This document shows positions 18,951-27,340 of a stretch of DNA of 61,143 nt, one piece after another (within the stretch, counting starts at the first letter, position 1; every line of letters starts with the position of its first letter). The notes below the pieces were generated by a model that was given only the letters and a program-made list of their open reading frames with translations, searched no databases and was not told where the DNA came from. The DNA is from Pleurocapsa sp. CCALA 161 (GTDB lineage: Bacteria > Cyanobacteriota > Cyanobacteriia > Cyanobacteriales > Xenococcaceae). The stretch is taken from positions 1 to 61,143 of the forward strand of contig NZ_PVWF01000013.1 in assembly GCF_003003995.1 (NCBI RefSeq), given 5' to 3'. The position numbers and the translations under genes are program-made.

Positions 18951-19087
18951 CCACAACACTAAAGATGTTTAAAATTTATTGATATTTATTATCAATTAAC
19001 AGATATAATCTTTTTTAGCCCAGCTATTGATTAATATTTTCAATAAGCTAATTAATTCAATATTAAAATCTAGAAAGATTTAAGCAG

Positions 19088-19378
19088 ATGAGCGATCGCA
19101 ATTCAGACAAACCCAGTTATATAGCAAGTAAGCAGACAAAAAAAGCAATTGCCGTAAAGTGGGCATATCGTTGGGAGATATTTAGGCGCTTACAGGCTTT
19201 AGATATAGATTGTCAATGTGCAACTAATGAACCTCTGCTGGTAAACTTAAATAGCCCTACGACTTTGGCACAGGTGTGGAGCGTTATCAGACAATCAACT
19301 GCTCAACGTCATCAGCTAGTTGATTGGCTGAACGATTGCTGGGACATAAGGGACATAAACTATGATCGTGACTTATAA
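19088..19378 (+). CDS. Asr1405/Asl0597 family protein
   Basis: A 96-residue protein resembling the small cyanobacterial family named after Anabaena Asr1405/Asl0597. Recognisable stretches are WAYRWEIFRRLQALDI, the CQC pair and a Trp-rich end (VWSVIRQSTAQRHQLVDWL). It probably forms an operon with the [2Fe-2S] protein that follows. Function unknown; the family assignment is from memory. Confidence 0.75.
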   Translation: MSDRNSDKPSYIASKQTKKAIAVKWAYRWEIFRRLQALDIDCQCATNEPLLVNLNSPTTLAQVWSVIRQSTAQRHQLVDWLNDCWDIRDINYDRDL

Positions 19379-19430
19379 AAAGTGATTGAAAGATTTTTCC
19401 ACTAGATTACTAATTAGTAAAAATAGCAGT

Positions 19431-20003
19431 ATGAGTGCAAGCTTCAACTTTAACGGCAAGCTGAGTAAAATTGCCTACCAAAAAAAGCGGATCAAATATC
19501 TCAAGCTCAAAACAGAGCAGGGCAAATATTGGGTCAAAATTCCCAAGCAGTTGAGCAAACAACTGGCTGGTTTATCTCCTGGATGTCAATTGGAAGTTGA
19601 GGGAAAAGTAAAACAACCTCCAAAAACGGGCAAAGCTCAGTACAAAGTCAAAAGGTTAGCAGTTATTGCTTCAGACAAATCAGCTACATCGCCCATCAAG
19701 AGCAAAACGGTATCTTTGCTTCCCGTGTTTGATAGCAAAATCAAGTCCAAGGCAAAAGTGCTAATTTGTCAAAAATCTAATTGCTGGAAAAAAGGTGGTC
19801 AACAAGTTTGTGCTGAAATAGAATCTATTTTAAGCGATCGCGGTTTGACGAAAGAGATTCCAATTCAGAAAACAGGCTGTCTTAAACAGTGCAAAAAAGC
19901 TCCAGCCTTAATTATGATGCCCGATAAAACCTGTTACAACAAAGTTAAACCGCAACAGGTAGCAAAGATGGTAGAGAAACACCTGATTACTAATCAACTT
20001 TAG
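19431..20003 (+). CDS. thioredoxin-like [2Fe-2S] ferredoxin domain protein
   Basis: About 190 residues from the ATG at 19431; the frame reaches back to a TTG at 19386. Residues 1-80 form a basic beta-rich domain. Residues 108-185 are a thioredoxin-like ferredoxin domain with cluster ligands C113, C118, C150 and C154 (CQKSNC and GCLKQC), as in NuoE/HoxE-type domains. It likely carries electrons in the cytosol for an unidentified partner. It follows the Asr1405-like gene by 52 bases. The basic N-terminal domain suggests nucleic-acid or protein docking, which is inference. Confidence 0.82.
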   Translation: MSASFNFNGKLSKIAYQKKRIKYLKLKTEQGKYWVKIPKQLSKQLAGLSPGCQLEVEGKVKQPPKTGKAQYKVKRLAVIASDKSATSPIKSKTVSLLPVFDSKIKSKAKVLICQKSNCWKKGGQQVCAEIESILSDRGLTKEIPIQKTGCLKQCKKAPALIMMPDKTCYNKVKPQQVAKMVEKHLITNQL

Positions 20004-20151
20004 TTGCATTATCTCAATTCACTAGCGATCGCTTTACTTAAAACAACGCAACACAAAAGCTTTGGCGATGGCAATAGCAATAGTAGATAAGCTAGTTCCT
20101 AAACAAAGACTGATTGAACTTTAGGGTCTTGATGAATGGGAGAGTATTAAG

Positions 20152-20231
20152 TGGGCGAAGAGAGACTCGAACTCTCACGATTTCTCGCCACATTTTGAGT
20201 GTGGTGCGTCTACCGATTCCGCCACTCGCCC
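20152..20231 (-). tRNA. trnL: tRNA-Leu (CAA anticodon)
   Basis: The minus strand folds as a class II tRNA. It has a 7-bp acceptor stem GGGCGAG/TTCGCCC with discriminator A, the GGCGGAATCGGTAGACGC D-arm typical of leucine tRNAs, and an anticodon stem CCACA/TGTGG around CTCAAAA (anticodon CAA). A long variable arm and a GTTCGAGTC T-loop complete it. The 3' CCA is not encoded. It reads UUG codons. Confidence 0.95.
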
Positions 20232-20316
20232 CTAATATCCGCGTGACAGAAATAAGTATAGCATGTAATGTTATGACTTCGTTTACGAAGTTTTTGGGTC
20301 AAAAATTGGCAGCAGT

Positions 20317-20619
20317 TTACTGAGGTAGCTTAATTTGTTCACAGCCTAAATATGTTGCACAGTCAGGAATAATCGTATTTAAATAATAATCGGCATCAAA
20401 TATTACTTTGTCATCTACTGTTTTGCCGAGCGCGTGGCGATAATGTTCTGACAAAAATTCTTCTTGAATAAAATTGTTGCCAGCTTCTACTACAACCGTT
20501 CCAGGTTGATCTGATTCAGTCACCAATAAGGCAAAAGCATTTGACTTTAAATCTAGCTTTAGTTCCATGTGGGTGAGTTGTTCATTTTCAAGATAGGGAA
20601 CAATATGCAGAGTACTCAT
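20317..20619 (-). CDS. small conserved hypothetical protein
   Basis: A 100-residue acidic soluble protein with alternating strands (MELKLDLKSNAFALLV, GTVVVEAGNNF) and a helical C-terminal half (EEFLSEHYRHALGK). It has one Cys pair (CATYLGC). There is no signal peptide or membrane segment. It lies alone between tRNA-Leu and a divergent ABC ATPase gene. I do not recognise the family; coding-like composition and a sensible ATG support it as a real gene. Confidence 0.65.
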   Translation of the reverse strand: MSTLHIVPYLENEQLTHMELKLDLKSNAFALLVTESDQPGTVVVEAGNNFIQEEFLSEHYRHALGKTVDDKVIFDADYYLNTIIPDCATYLGCEQIKLPQ

Positions 20620-20782
20620 GATTAATTTTTGATTATTCAGCAGTTATTTATCATTGTGTCTTAATCCGAGCCTTTTTATCCCAATTTATTTTGAGTAAAT
20701 CATTTCTTCGACAACAAGCAGTTTAAAATTGTCACAATATGAATAGAATCTGGTTGCTCAATCTCAGACAATCCTCAACACT

Positions 20783-21529
20783 ATGAATTTATCCGCTCAA
20801 ATTCCTCAATCAAAACCGACAATTATTCGTTTAGAAGAGATAGAAAAAGTATACGGTAGTGGTAATACAGCCGTTCATGCTCTAGATAAAGTTAATCTGA
20901 TCATCCACCAAGGGGAATATTGTTCGATTATGGGTGCATCAGGTTCAGGTAAATCTACTGTTATGAACATTATTGGTTGTTTAGACCGACCAACTGGTGG
21001 TAGATATTATCTGGATAATGTTAGTGTGGCTGGATTGGCAGATGAACAGCTAGCTGAAATTCGTAATCGCAAAATTGGCTTTGTATTTCAACAGTTTCAT
21101 TTATTACCACAAGTTAGCGCCCTAGAGAACGTGATGCTACCCATGGTTTATGCGGGAATACCAGCTCAAGAAAGACGCGATCGCGCTACAGAAGCTCTAA
21201 CTAGAGTTGGTTTGGCAAATCGAATTAATAATCGTCCCAATCAACTATCAGGAGGACAACAGCAACGAGTCGCGATCGCCAGAGCAATTGTGAATAAACC
21301 TCTGCTGTTATTAGCAGATGAGCCGACAGGAGCTTTAGATTCTCACACCACTAAAGAAGTATTAGATATTTTTGGCGAGTTACATAATAGCGGAATCACC
21401 GTAGTCATGGTCACTCATGAACCAGAAGTGGCTAAATTAACTGACAGAATTATTTGGTTCAAAGATGGTCAGATTGTTCATGCTCATCTTACTCCTCAAG
21501 AAATGCTGACGGTGGCGATCCCAAGGTAG
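20783..21529 (+). CDS. ABC transporter ATP-binding protein (LolD/MacB/DevA type)
   Basis: A 248-residue ATPase of the class that works with MacB/FtsX-like permeases: Walker [11 protein letters not shown]-loop FQQFHLLP, signature LSGGQQQR, Walker [13 protein letters not shown], switch His in MVTHEPEV. Relatives include LolD and cyanobacterial DevA, which exports glycolipids or other envelope components. DevB/DevC-like partners normally sit upstream in the same operon; none is found here, so this is an orphan ATPase or its permease is elsewhere. Confidence 0.92.
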   Translation: MNLSAQIPQSKPTIIRLEEIEKVYGSGNTAVHALDKVNLIIHQGEYCSIMGASGSGKSTVMNIIGCLDRPTGGRYYLDNVSVAGLADEQLAEIRNRKIGFVFQQFHLLPQVSALENVMLPMVYAGIPAQERRDRATEALTRVGLANRINNRPNQLSGGQQQRVAIARAIVNKPLLLLADEPTGALDSHTTKEVLDIFGELHNSGITVVMVTHEPEVAKLTDRIIWFKDGQIVHAHLTPQEMLTVAIPR

Positions 21530-21718
21530 GCTGTACCCAATCGTTTTTAAAGGAAATTACTAATACATAAGTTAAGCAAAATGTAGTTTTGTATACTAAT
21601 ATAATCATTAGCTACCAAAAAATTAGTGGGTAGTTATGAGCAACCTGATTAAGTTAGTAAACCTACAGTTAAAAGCGAAACGGATTTATCTGCACGCTTC
21701 GGCGTTCAGCAAGCAACA

Positions 21719-23416
21719 ATGAATTATTCTCAGCTAGAACCTGGTCAATCCCTACGTTACGATGCAGAAGCAATCGCGTCTTATTATCGTTTTCGACCCT
21801 GGCAGGTGATCTGGAGGGCGATCGCTGTTGTCTGGCTCTTTGGCAATTTTGCCCTACACCTTTATTGGGATAAAATAACCAATCGAGAATTAATCAATCA
21901 GCCAAAAAGAGCTAGAGAAATACGCAAGATCATTACGACTTTAGGGCCTGCGTATATTAAAGTGGGACAGGCGCTATCTACCAGACCAGACTTGATTCGC
22001 AAAGATTTTTTAGATGAGTTGACTAAGCTACAAGATCAGCTACCACCTTTCCCTAATCAGATTGCCTTCGATATTATCGAATTGAGTTTACAACGATCTA
22101 TTGCCGAAGTCTATCGCGAATTCTCTGCTGATCCCGTGGCTGCTGCCAGTTTGGGGCAAGTATATCAGGCGGTTTTGCATAGCGGAGAAACTGTTGCAGT
22201 CAAAGTTCAGCGTCCCAATCTTCGCCCTCAATTGAGTCTTGACCTTTACTTGATGAGGCTTTTGGCGGGTTGGCTGGGGCCTTGGCTACCCCTCAATCTA
22301 GGACATGATCTAAGCTTAATCGTGGATGAATTTGGCTTAAAGCTATTTGAAGAGATTGATTATCTGAATGAGGCGCACAATGCTGAACAGTTTGCTGCTA
22401 ATTTTGCTGGCGATCCAGAGGTAAAAGTGCCTGTGATCTACCATCAATACTGCAATAACTTTGTGCTAACCCTCGAATGGATTGACGGCATTAAGCTCAC
22501 CGATCTGGAGAAGTTAGAGGCAGCAGGATTAGATGCGGATAATTTGGTTAGAATTGGCGTAACTGCTGGTTTACGTCAGCTTTTAGAATATGGCTTTTTC
22601 CATGCTGACCCTCACCCTGGTAATCTGTTTGCTACCCTGGATGGGCGGATGGCTTATATTGACTTTGGCATGATGGATCAGCTGTCTGAGTCGATGAAAG
22701 AGACGATCGCCAGCGCGGTAGTGCAGTTAATTAATCGTGATTATGAAGGATTAGCACGAGATTTTGTTAACCTAGGTTTTTTAACTCCTGACACGGATAT
22801 TCGACCGATTATTCCTGCTTTGGAAACTGTCCTTGGCAATGCCATCGGCGAAAGCGTCGGCAACTTTAACTTTAAAACTATTACCGATGAATTTTCGGCA
22901 TTAATGTATGACTATCCCTTCCGTCTTCCTGCCAAGTTTGCCCTAATTATTCGCTCTCTAGTCACTCAAGAAGGATTGGCATTGAGTCTTAACCCCGATT
23001 TTAGAATTGTCGAGGTATCTTATCCTTACGTGTCCCAAAGATTGCTAACGGGAGAATCTCCTCAACTGAGAAGGCGCTTATTAGATGTGCTGATTAAAGA
23101 TGGCAAATTCCAATGGGAAAGATTGGAAAACATGATTGAAATTGCTAGCTCTGACGATAGCTTTGATATCCTGCCTACAGCTCGTTTAGGCTTACAGTAT
23201 CTGCTTTCAGAAGAAGGAAGATATTTGCGTCAACAGTTGCTGATCGCTTTAACAGAAGGCGATCGCCTTCATACTGACGAAGTACAAAGACTGTGGAGTC
23301 TGATTCAAGATGATATCAAGCCCCAGAAAATATTAGACTTTGCCTTTAATACGTTTCGCCAAATTTCTGCTGAAAGTGTAGCAGCACTTATTCCCTCTGC
23401 TACCGCTTCAAGGTAG
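21719..23416 (+). CDS. ABC1/UbiB (AarF) family atypical kinase
   Basis: A 565-residue protein of the ABC1K/UbiB family, whose plant and cyanobacterial members regulate plastoquinone, tocopherol and carotenoid metabolism. Diagnostic stretches include the KxGQ motif (IKVGQALSTRPDL), the Ala-rich nucleotide loop (DPVAAASLGQVYQA), VAVKVQRP, the catalytic-loop-like FFHADPHPGNL and metal-binding DFGMMD. One hydrophobic segment near residues 28-46 may attach it to the thylakoid or plasma membrane. A small membrane protein gene follows within 43 bases. Confidence 0.92.
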   Translation: MNYSQLEPGQSLRYDAEAIASYYRFRPWQVIWRAIAVVWLFGNFALHLYWDKITNRELINQPKRAREIRKIITTLGPAYIKVGQALSTRPDLIRKDFLDELTKLQDQLPPFPNQIAFDIIELSLQRSIAEVYREFSADPVAAASLGQVYQAVLHSGETVAVKVQRPNLRPQLSLDLYLMRLLAGWLGPWLPLNLGHDLSLIVDEFGLKLFEEIDYLNEAHNAEQFAANFAGDPEVKVPVIYHQYCNNFVLTLEWIDGIKLTDLEKLEAAGLDADNLVRIGVTAGLRQLLEYGFFHADPHPGNLFATLDGRMAYIDFGMMDQLSESMKETIASAVVQLINRDYEGLARDFVNLGFLTPDTDIRPIIPALETVLGNAIGESVGNFNFKTITDEFSALMYDYPFRLPAKFALIIRSLVTQEGLALSLNPDFRIVEVSYPYVSQRLLTGESPQLRRRLLDVLIKDGKFQWERLENMIEIASSDDSFDILPTARLGLQYLLSEEGRYLRQQLLIALTEGDRLHTDEVQRLWSLIQDDIKPQKILDFAFNTFRQISAESVAALIPSATASR

Positions 23417-23459
23417 AGTAATAAAGCATTTCTCTTGAGATTAAAGCCGATAACTTTAG

Positions 23460-23831
23460 ATGTATTATTTACCCCAACCACCGTTTTTTATTGCCATCAT
23501 CGGCGTATTTATCGCCATCACATCTGGTACAGCGTTTCAAAATCTGTTAGAACAGAAGCTGAAACAATCATATCAGGATAGTAAACAATCAACTTCTTTT
23601 AAAATAGACTCTTTGCAAGATCCAGCGATCGCCGTCACATTTTGGGGCATCTGTCTAGGAGTTTGGGTTTTTCTTGGGGGTGGCTTATTAGTTCTTGGTT
23701 TTGGGTTTATTCCTGCCTCTGGAGTTGCTCTGCTGTTAACTTTGTTTACTGGCGGGTTGGTTTGGGGTCAGATCAACGATGTTTTACGACAACTCAAGGA
23801 AGGCGGGTCAAAAGCCTTGGAACTTGAATAA
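23460..23831 (+). CDS. small membrane protein, two helix regions
   Basis: A 123-residue protein with a hydrophobic start (residues 8-24), a short polar stretch (about 28-50) and a second long hydrophobic region at about 57-108, probably two helices with a Gly-rich turn, then a charged tail. It sits 43 bases after the ABC1 kinase gene and 41 bases before a flippase-like gene on the same strand, so the three are probably one operon. I do not recognise a named family. Confidence 0.65.
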   Translation: MYYLPQPPFFIAIIGVFIAITSGTAFQNLLEQKLKQSYQDSKQSTSFKIDSLQDPAIAVTFWGICLGVWVFLGGGLLVLGFGFIPASGVALLLTLFTGGLVWGQINDVLRQLKEGGSKALELE

Positions 23832-23872
23832 GGAAAGAGAGTATCCTTATTGGTAATCATTTAAAGCTGCTT

Positions 23873-24820
23873 GTGAATTTTAAACGATTTGTTTCCATTG
23901 CAATTAGCGTTGCGATCCTGCTTTATATTTATACCCAGATTGATTTTGTCAATTTGCTTAAAGTATTCCAAAATTGCGATCGCTTGATTTTAATAGTTAG
24001 TTTGACCATGGTAATTCCGATTACCTTAGTTACCTCCTGGCGGCTACAGCAATTAGTACCTCATCACAGTCTGGGTTTTTTAGAAGCCAATCGCCTCATT
24101 TTAGGTGCAAGTGTCCTCAATATGGTTCTACCTTCTAAGATGGGGGATATCGCCAAGTCATATTTTATGTCTGAAAGGTCAAAGATTAGCGGTAGTCTAG
24201 CTCTATCCATCTCTATCTTTGAAAAAGCCTGCGATCTGCTTTCACTCTTATTATGGTGTGTCTTTGGGTTATTACTTTATCCTGCCAAGGATAATTTATT
24301 TTGGATTATGACCACAGTGGTTGGACTTGGCTTAATTATGGGTTTACTGATGTTAGGGTCGCAATCTTTTGCTGATTATTTTTTTGCGATCGCCATTAAA
24401 TTTGCTCCCCAAAAATTTAAGTTAAAACTGCAAAAAATGCAGGCTGCTTGGCAAGAAATGCATTGTTATTTTTGGTCTAATCAACAGCAATTATTAGTGA
24501 TCAGCAGTACATCATTGTTTATTTGGTTTTTACATCTGCTGCAAATTTGGCTGTTTATTGTGGCTTTAAAAGCGATCGCGCCTTTTTTGGTTAGTTTAGC
24601 TTTGTCCCCTTTATCGATCTTAGCAGGATTACTACCGCTAACTTTTGCGGGAATTGGTACGCGGGATGCGGCTATTATTTATTTTTATCAAAATTACTTT
24701 GATGAGGCTACTGGCGCAGCTTTAGGCTTACTCTGTACCTCTCGCTATTTTATCCCAGCGCTGATTGGCTTACCTTTTTTAGGACAAATGCTCGGTGCAG
24801 CTAAAAAGATTGAGGGTTAA
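23873..24820 (+). CDS. lysylphosphatidylglycerol synthase TM-region (UPF0104) flippase-like protein
   Basis: A 315-residue polytopic membrane protein starting at GTG 23873. About eight hydrophobic segments and the family signature regions (LGASVLNMVLPSKMGD near 83-98, SILAGLLPLTFAGIGTRD near 246-263) match the YbhN/AglD/LPG-synthase transmembrane family. Members flip or transfer lipid-linked material or sit fused to MprF synthase domains. No aminoacyl-transferase domain is present here, so a stand-alone flippase-type role is more likely. It is the third gene after the ABC1 kinase. Confidence 0.82.
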   Translation: MNFKRFVSIAISVAILLYIYTQIDFVNLLKVFQNCDRLILIVSLTMVIPITLVTSWRLQQLVPHHSLGFLEANRLILGASVLNMVLPSKMGDIAKSYFMSERSKISGSLALSISIFEKACDLLSLLLWCVFGLLLYPAKDNLFWIMTTVVGLGLIMGLLMLGSQSFADYFFAIAIKFAPQKFKLKLQKMQAAWQEMHCYFWSNQQQLLVISSTSLFIWFLHLLQIWLFIVALKAIAPFLVSLALSPLSILAGLLPLTFAGIGTRDAAIIYFYQNYFDEATGAALGLLCTSRYFIPALIGLPFLGQMLGAAKKIEG

Positions 24821-25379
24821 ACACGAGCTAGTCAATATATTTAGCTAACGGCTAACAGCGAACGCGAAAATATATTGATTATTTGCCTTGAGAAGATACT
24901 GACAACTTTACTTTAATAGCTATATTACTATTACTAAATGTTTATTCTTGTAATTACTAATATTTGTTGTTGGTTGGCAAATTTTAAGACTAGTTTGAAC
25001 AATCTTTTTTATTAATTCCATCGATAGATAAGTAAAAACTTGTTTTTTAGACGATTCAATTATTTTTGTCGCGTAAAAATACTGAAATTAATTGCGTCTA
25101 TTTATTATTGAGTTAAAATTTGAAATGCAACAAGTTGCTAACAGGAGCAAAACAAGGTCAATTGTTTTAAAGGTGATGTCACATCTTTATATTTTGCTGA
25201 CAATTTTTGATTGTGCAATTTTAATAAACCATAGTTTTGGCTATTTTAAATCTGAGTGAAATTATTTAAAAGTGATAGAGGAATTGATTATAATTTTGCC
25301 TCTCAAAATCAGAATTAAGGAGAGCGCCATCAAATCACAGATCAGCAGTTAAAAGCTACAGAGTAACCCAGGCTGTTTT
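24821..25379. other. 559-base intergenic region with inverted repeat
   Basis: AT-rich DNA without a credible gene. It contains a perfect 11-base inverted repeat TCAATATATTT/AAATATATTGA at 24832-24842 and 24868-24878, with a GC-richer loop holding GCTAACGGCTAACAGCG. The stem begins 12 bases after the flippase-like gene and could stop transcription, though it lacks a T-tract. The remainder should hold the mscS promoter. Confidence 0.45.
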
Positions 25380-27011
25380 ATGATTAGCAAAATTTCTAGA
25401 AATTTTTTCTTAATATTAATTGGCACAATTATTTTTCTTAATCTGTTTGCTATTCCTATTTTGGCGCAGATGCCATTATTACCCAAAATAAATAAACTTA
25501 ATTTATCAACTCTGATCAAAAGCGACTTAGCTAATACTAACCTGTCAGCCTGTGTACATTTAGATGGTAATTGTTTATTTGAATTATCTGACCAAAAATC
25601 TAATTTGAATAAACGAATTAAGTATGTGGAAGAACAGTTAGCTGATATTAAAGATACCTATCTTAATACTGATTTTGTTCAACTAAATATTGTTCATCAA
25701 GGAGATCACAATCACCAAAGCCTAAAAGCCTCAGTTGGAACTAAAAAAATTCCTGTTTTAACTCTTAAACCTAAAGATATTAATGTCGATGGGATTGATT
25801 TGGAAACTCAAGCAGAGCAAATTGGCGATCGCATTGAAAGAGGCTTGGAAAAAGCCAAGTTAGAAAGAAAACCAGCTTTTATACTCCAGCAAGCTAAATT
25901 AGCAGCAGTAGGATTATTGTTAATAGTGTTGAGTAACTTTATCTTATGGCGCTGCATTAAACGCTTAACCCAGGCAAAGGTTATTTTCAGTCAAGATGCA
26001 GATCTGCCATCTCAACTCGAACAGAGGAGAACAATGAATCTTAAAGAAGTGCAATACCGCCTTCTACAATTAATTCAGTTAACTGTCTGGATTGGTGGCA
26101 CATTAATCATTTTGGGTTTATTTCCTCAAACTCGTCTAATGCAGCTATGGATTATTACTATCCTGAGAATTCCCCTACGATTAATAGTTATCATCTGGAT
26201 TTGTTATGTTCTCATCCGCTTAAGCTATGCAGCGATCGCTAAAATCAATGCCATGATTACTAACGATGCTTTTACCCATAACTATGTCTTAAATAACGAT
26301 ATAAATCAACGACTTCAGGTTAGGGTAAACACTTTTTCCCGGCTATTTAGAGGGATTATTACCTTTATGTGGGTGGGAATTGCCTTATTTATATCTCTCT
26401 CAATGATTGGTTTAAATGTCACCCCATTAATCGCTGGCGCGGGGGTTTTGGGTTTAGCCTTTTCTTTTGCTTCCCAAAACTTGATTAAAGATATGATTAA
26501 TGGTTTATTAATTATTTTTGAGGATCAGTATGCCGTTGGTGATGTAGTAACTATTGGCGAATTCGGCGGCTTAGTCGAAAACCTAAATTTGCGTATTACT
26601 CAACTGCGAGATGGCGAAGGACGTTTAATTACTATTCCCAATAGCTCGATCAGCGTGGTAGCAAATCATTCTAACGGTTGGTCGAGATCGGACTTAAAAA
26701 TTCCTGTAGCATATTATGCTAATGTCGATGAAGCGATCGCCGTAATTACAGAAGTAGCAGCGCAAATGTACCAAGACTGTGAATGTCGCGCTAAAATACT
26801 CGAACCACCACAGGTATTGGGTGTTGAAGATTTTGCCGAACGCGGTTTTATAATTCGCCTCTGGTTTAAAACCGAACCCCTTAGACAGTGGGAAATCTCT
26901 CGCGAATTTCGCCGTCGTCTCAAAAATGCTTTTGAAGTAGCGGGTATTCCTTTACCTCTGCCTCAACAACAAATTTGGCTGAGTCGATACAATCATACTA
27001 AATCGGCTTGA
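25380..27011 (+). CDS. MscS family mechanosensitive ion channel with signal peptide and extended N-terminus
   Basis: A 543-residue channel protein. A signal peptide ends near residue 29 (PILAQ), a periplasmic region of ~140 residues follows, then membrane segments near 172-192, 230-250, 258-285 and 320-345. The pore helix and MscS beta domain follow (GAGVLGLAFSFASQNLIKD, GDVVTIGEFGG, ITIPNSSI) and a C-terminal alpha/beta domain. It releases solutes on hypo-osmotic shock. Unlike the short MscS at 57-58 kb, it belongs to the long MscK/YnaI-like group. A complex hairpin set overlaps its stop. Confidence 0.93.
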   Translation: MISKISRNFFLILIGTIIFLNLFAIPILAQMPLLPKINKLNLSTLIKSDLANTNLSACVHLDGNCLFELSDQKSNLNKRIKYVEEQLADIKDTYLNTDFVQLNIVHQGDHNHQSLKASVGTKKIPVLTLKPKDINVDGIDLETQAEQIGDRIERGLEKAKLERKPAFILQQAKLAAVGLLLIVLSNFILWRCIKRLTQAKVIFSQDADLPSQLEQRRTMNLKEVQYRLLQLIQLTVWIGGTLIILGLFPQTRLMQLWIITILRIPLRLIVIIWICYVLIRLSYAAIAKINAMITNDAFTHNYVLNNDINQRLQVRVNTFSRLFRGIITFMWVGIALFISLSMIGLNVTPLIAGAGVLGLAFSFASQNLIKDMINGLLIIFEDQYAVGDVVTIGEFGGLVENLNLRITQLRDGEGRLITIPNSSISVVANHSNGWSRSDLKIPVAYYANVDEAIAVITEVAAQMYQDCECRAKILEPPQVLGVEDFAERGFIIRLWFKTEPLRQWEISREFRRRLKNAFEVAGIPLPLPQQQIWLSRYNHTKSA

Positions 27012-27067
27012 CCGCGGAATGCGGTCAGCCGCAAGCCTTGCCTTTTCAAGGCAGGGAACGGCTGACC
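27009..27067. repeat. overlapping alternative hairpins at the mscS stop
   Basis: TGACCGC/GCGGTCA (27009-27015, 27021-27027) starts at the stop codon itself. A second stem GGTCAGCCG/CGGCTGACC (27023-27031, 27059-27067) encloses GCCTTG/CAAGGC (27035-27040, 27047-27052). The first and second stems share 27023-27027, so they cannot both form. There is no T-tract. Confidence 0.6.
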
Positions 27068-27340
27068 AAAGTAATATTTATAATATTTAATTTCTTCGTA
27101 AAAATTTTGCTGCTCCCATCCCGCTATCAAATCACCTAAAGTAGAGTAGTCGCAACAAAGCGATGATTTCAATCTCGCCGAATATATATATTATTTATTA
27201 AAACCAGATCTAATACCTTAGTCGGATACCTTAAGCAAGATATTTATCGAAAATAACTAATGAAATATTGATTATTTCACTATGATCGGCACATTTTCTG
27301 GTGATTAATCAATTTTTGATATTTATACGTTTAACAACTG
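27068..27340. other. intergenic region upstream of the Rieske-FAD gene
   Basis: The gap between mscS and the Rieske-FAD gene is 329 bases including the hairpin cluster. The rest is AT-rich, with an ATATATATTATT run near 27181-27195, and presumably carries the promoter of the redox pair. No gene is seen. Confidence 0.45.

Noticed and set aside
20114-20323. 69-codon plus-strand frame
   Set aside because: It runs antisense across tRNA-Leu, so it cannot be a real protein gene.
21636-21722. 28-codon frame ending in an ATGA overlap with the ABC1 kinase gene
   Set aside because: Possible leader peptide, but very short with no Shine-Dalgarno I could see and no recognisable sequence.
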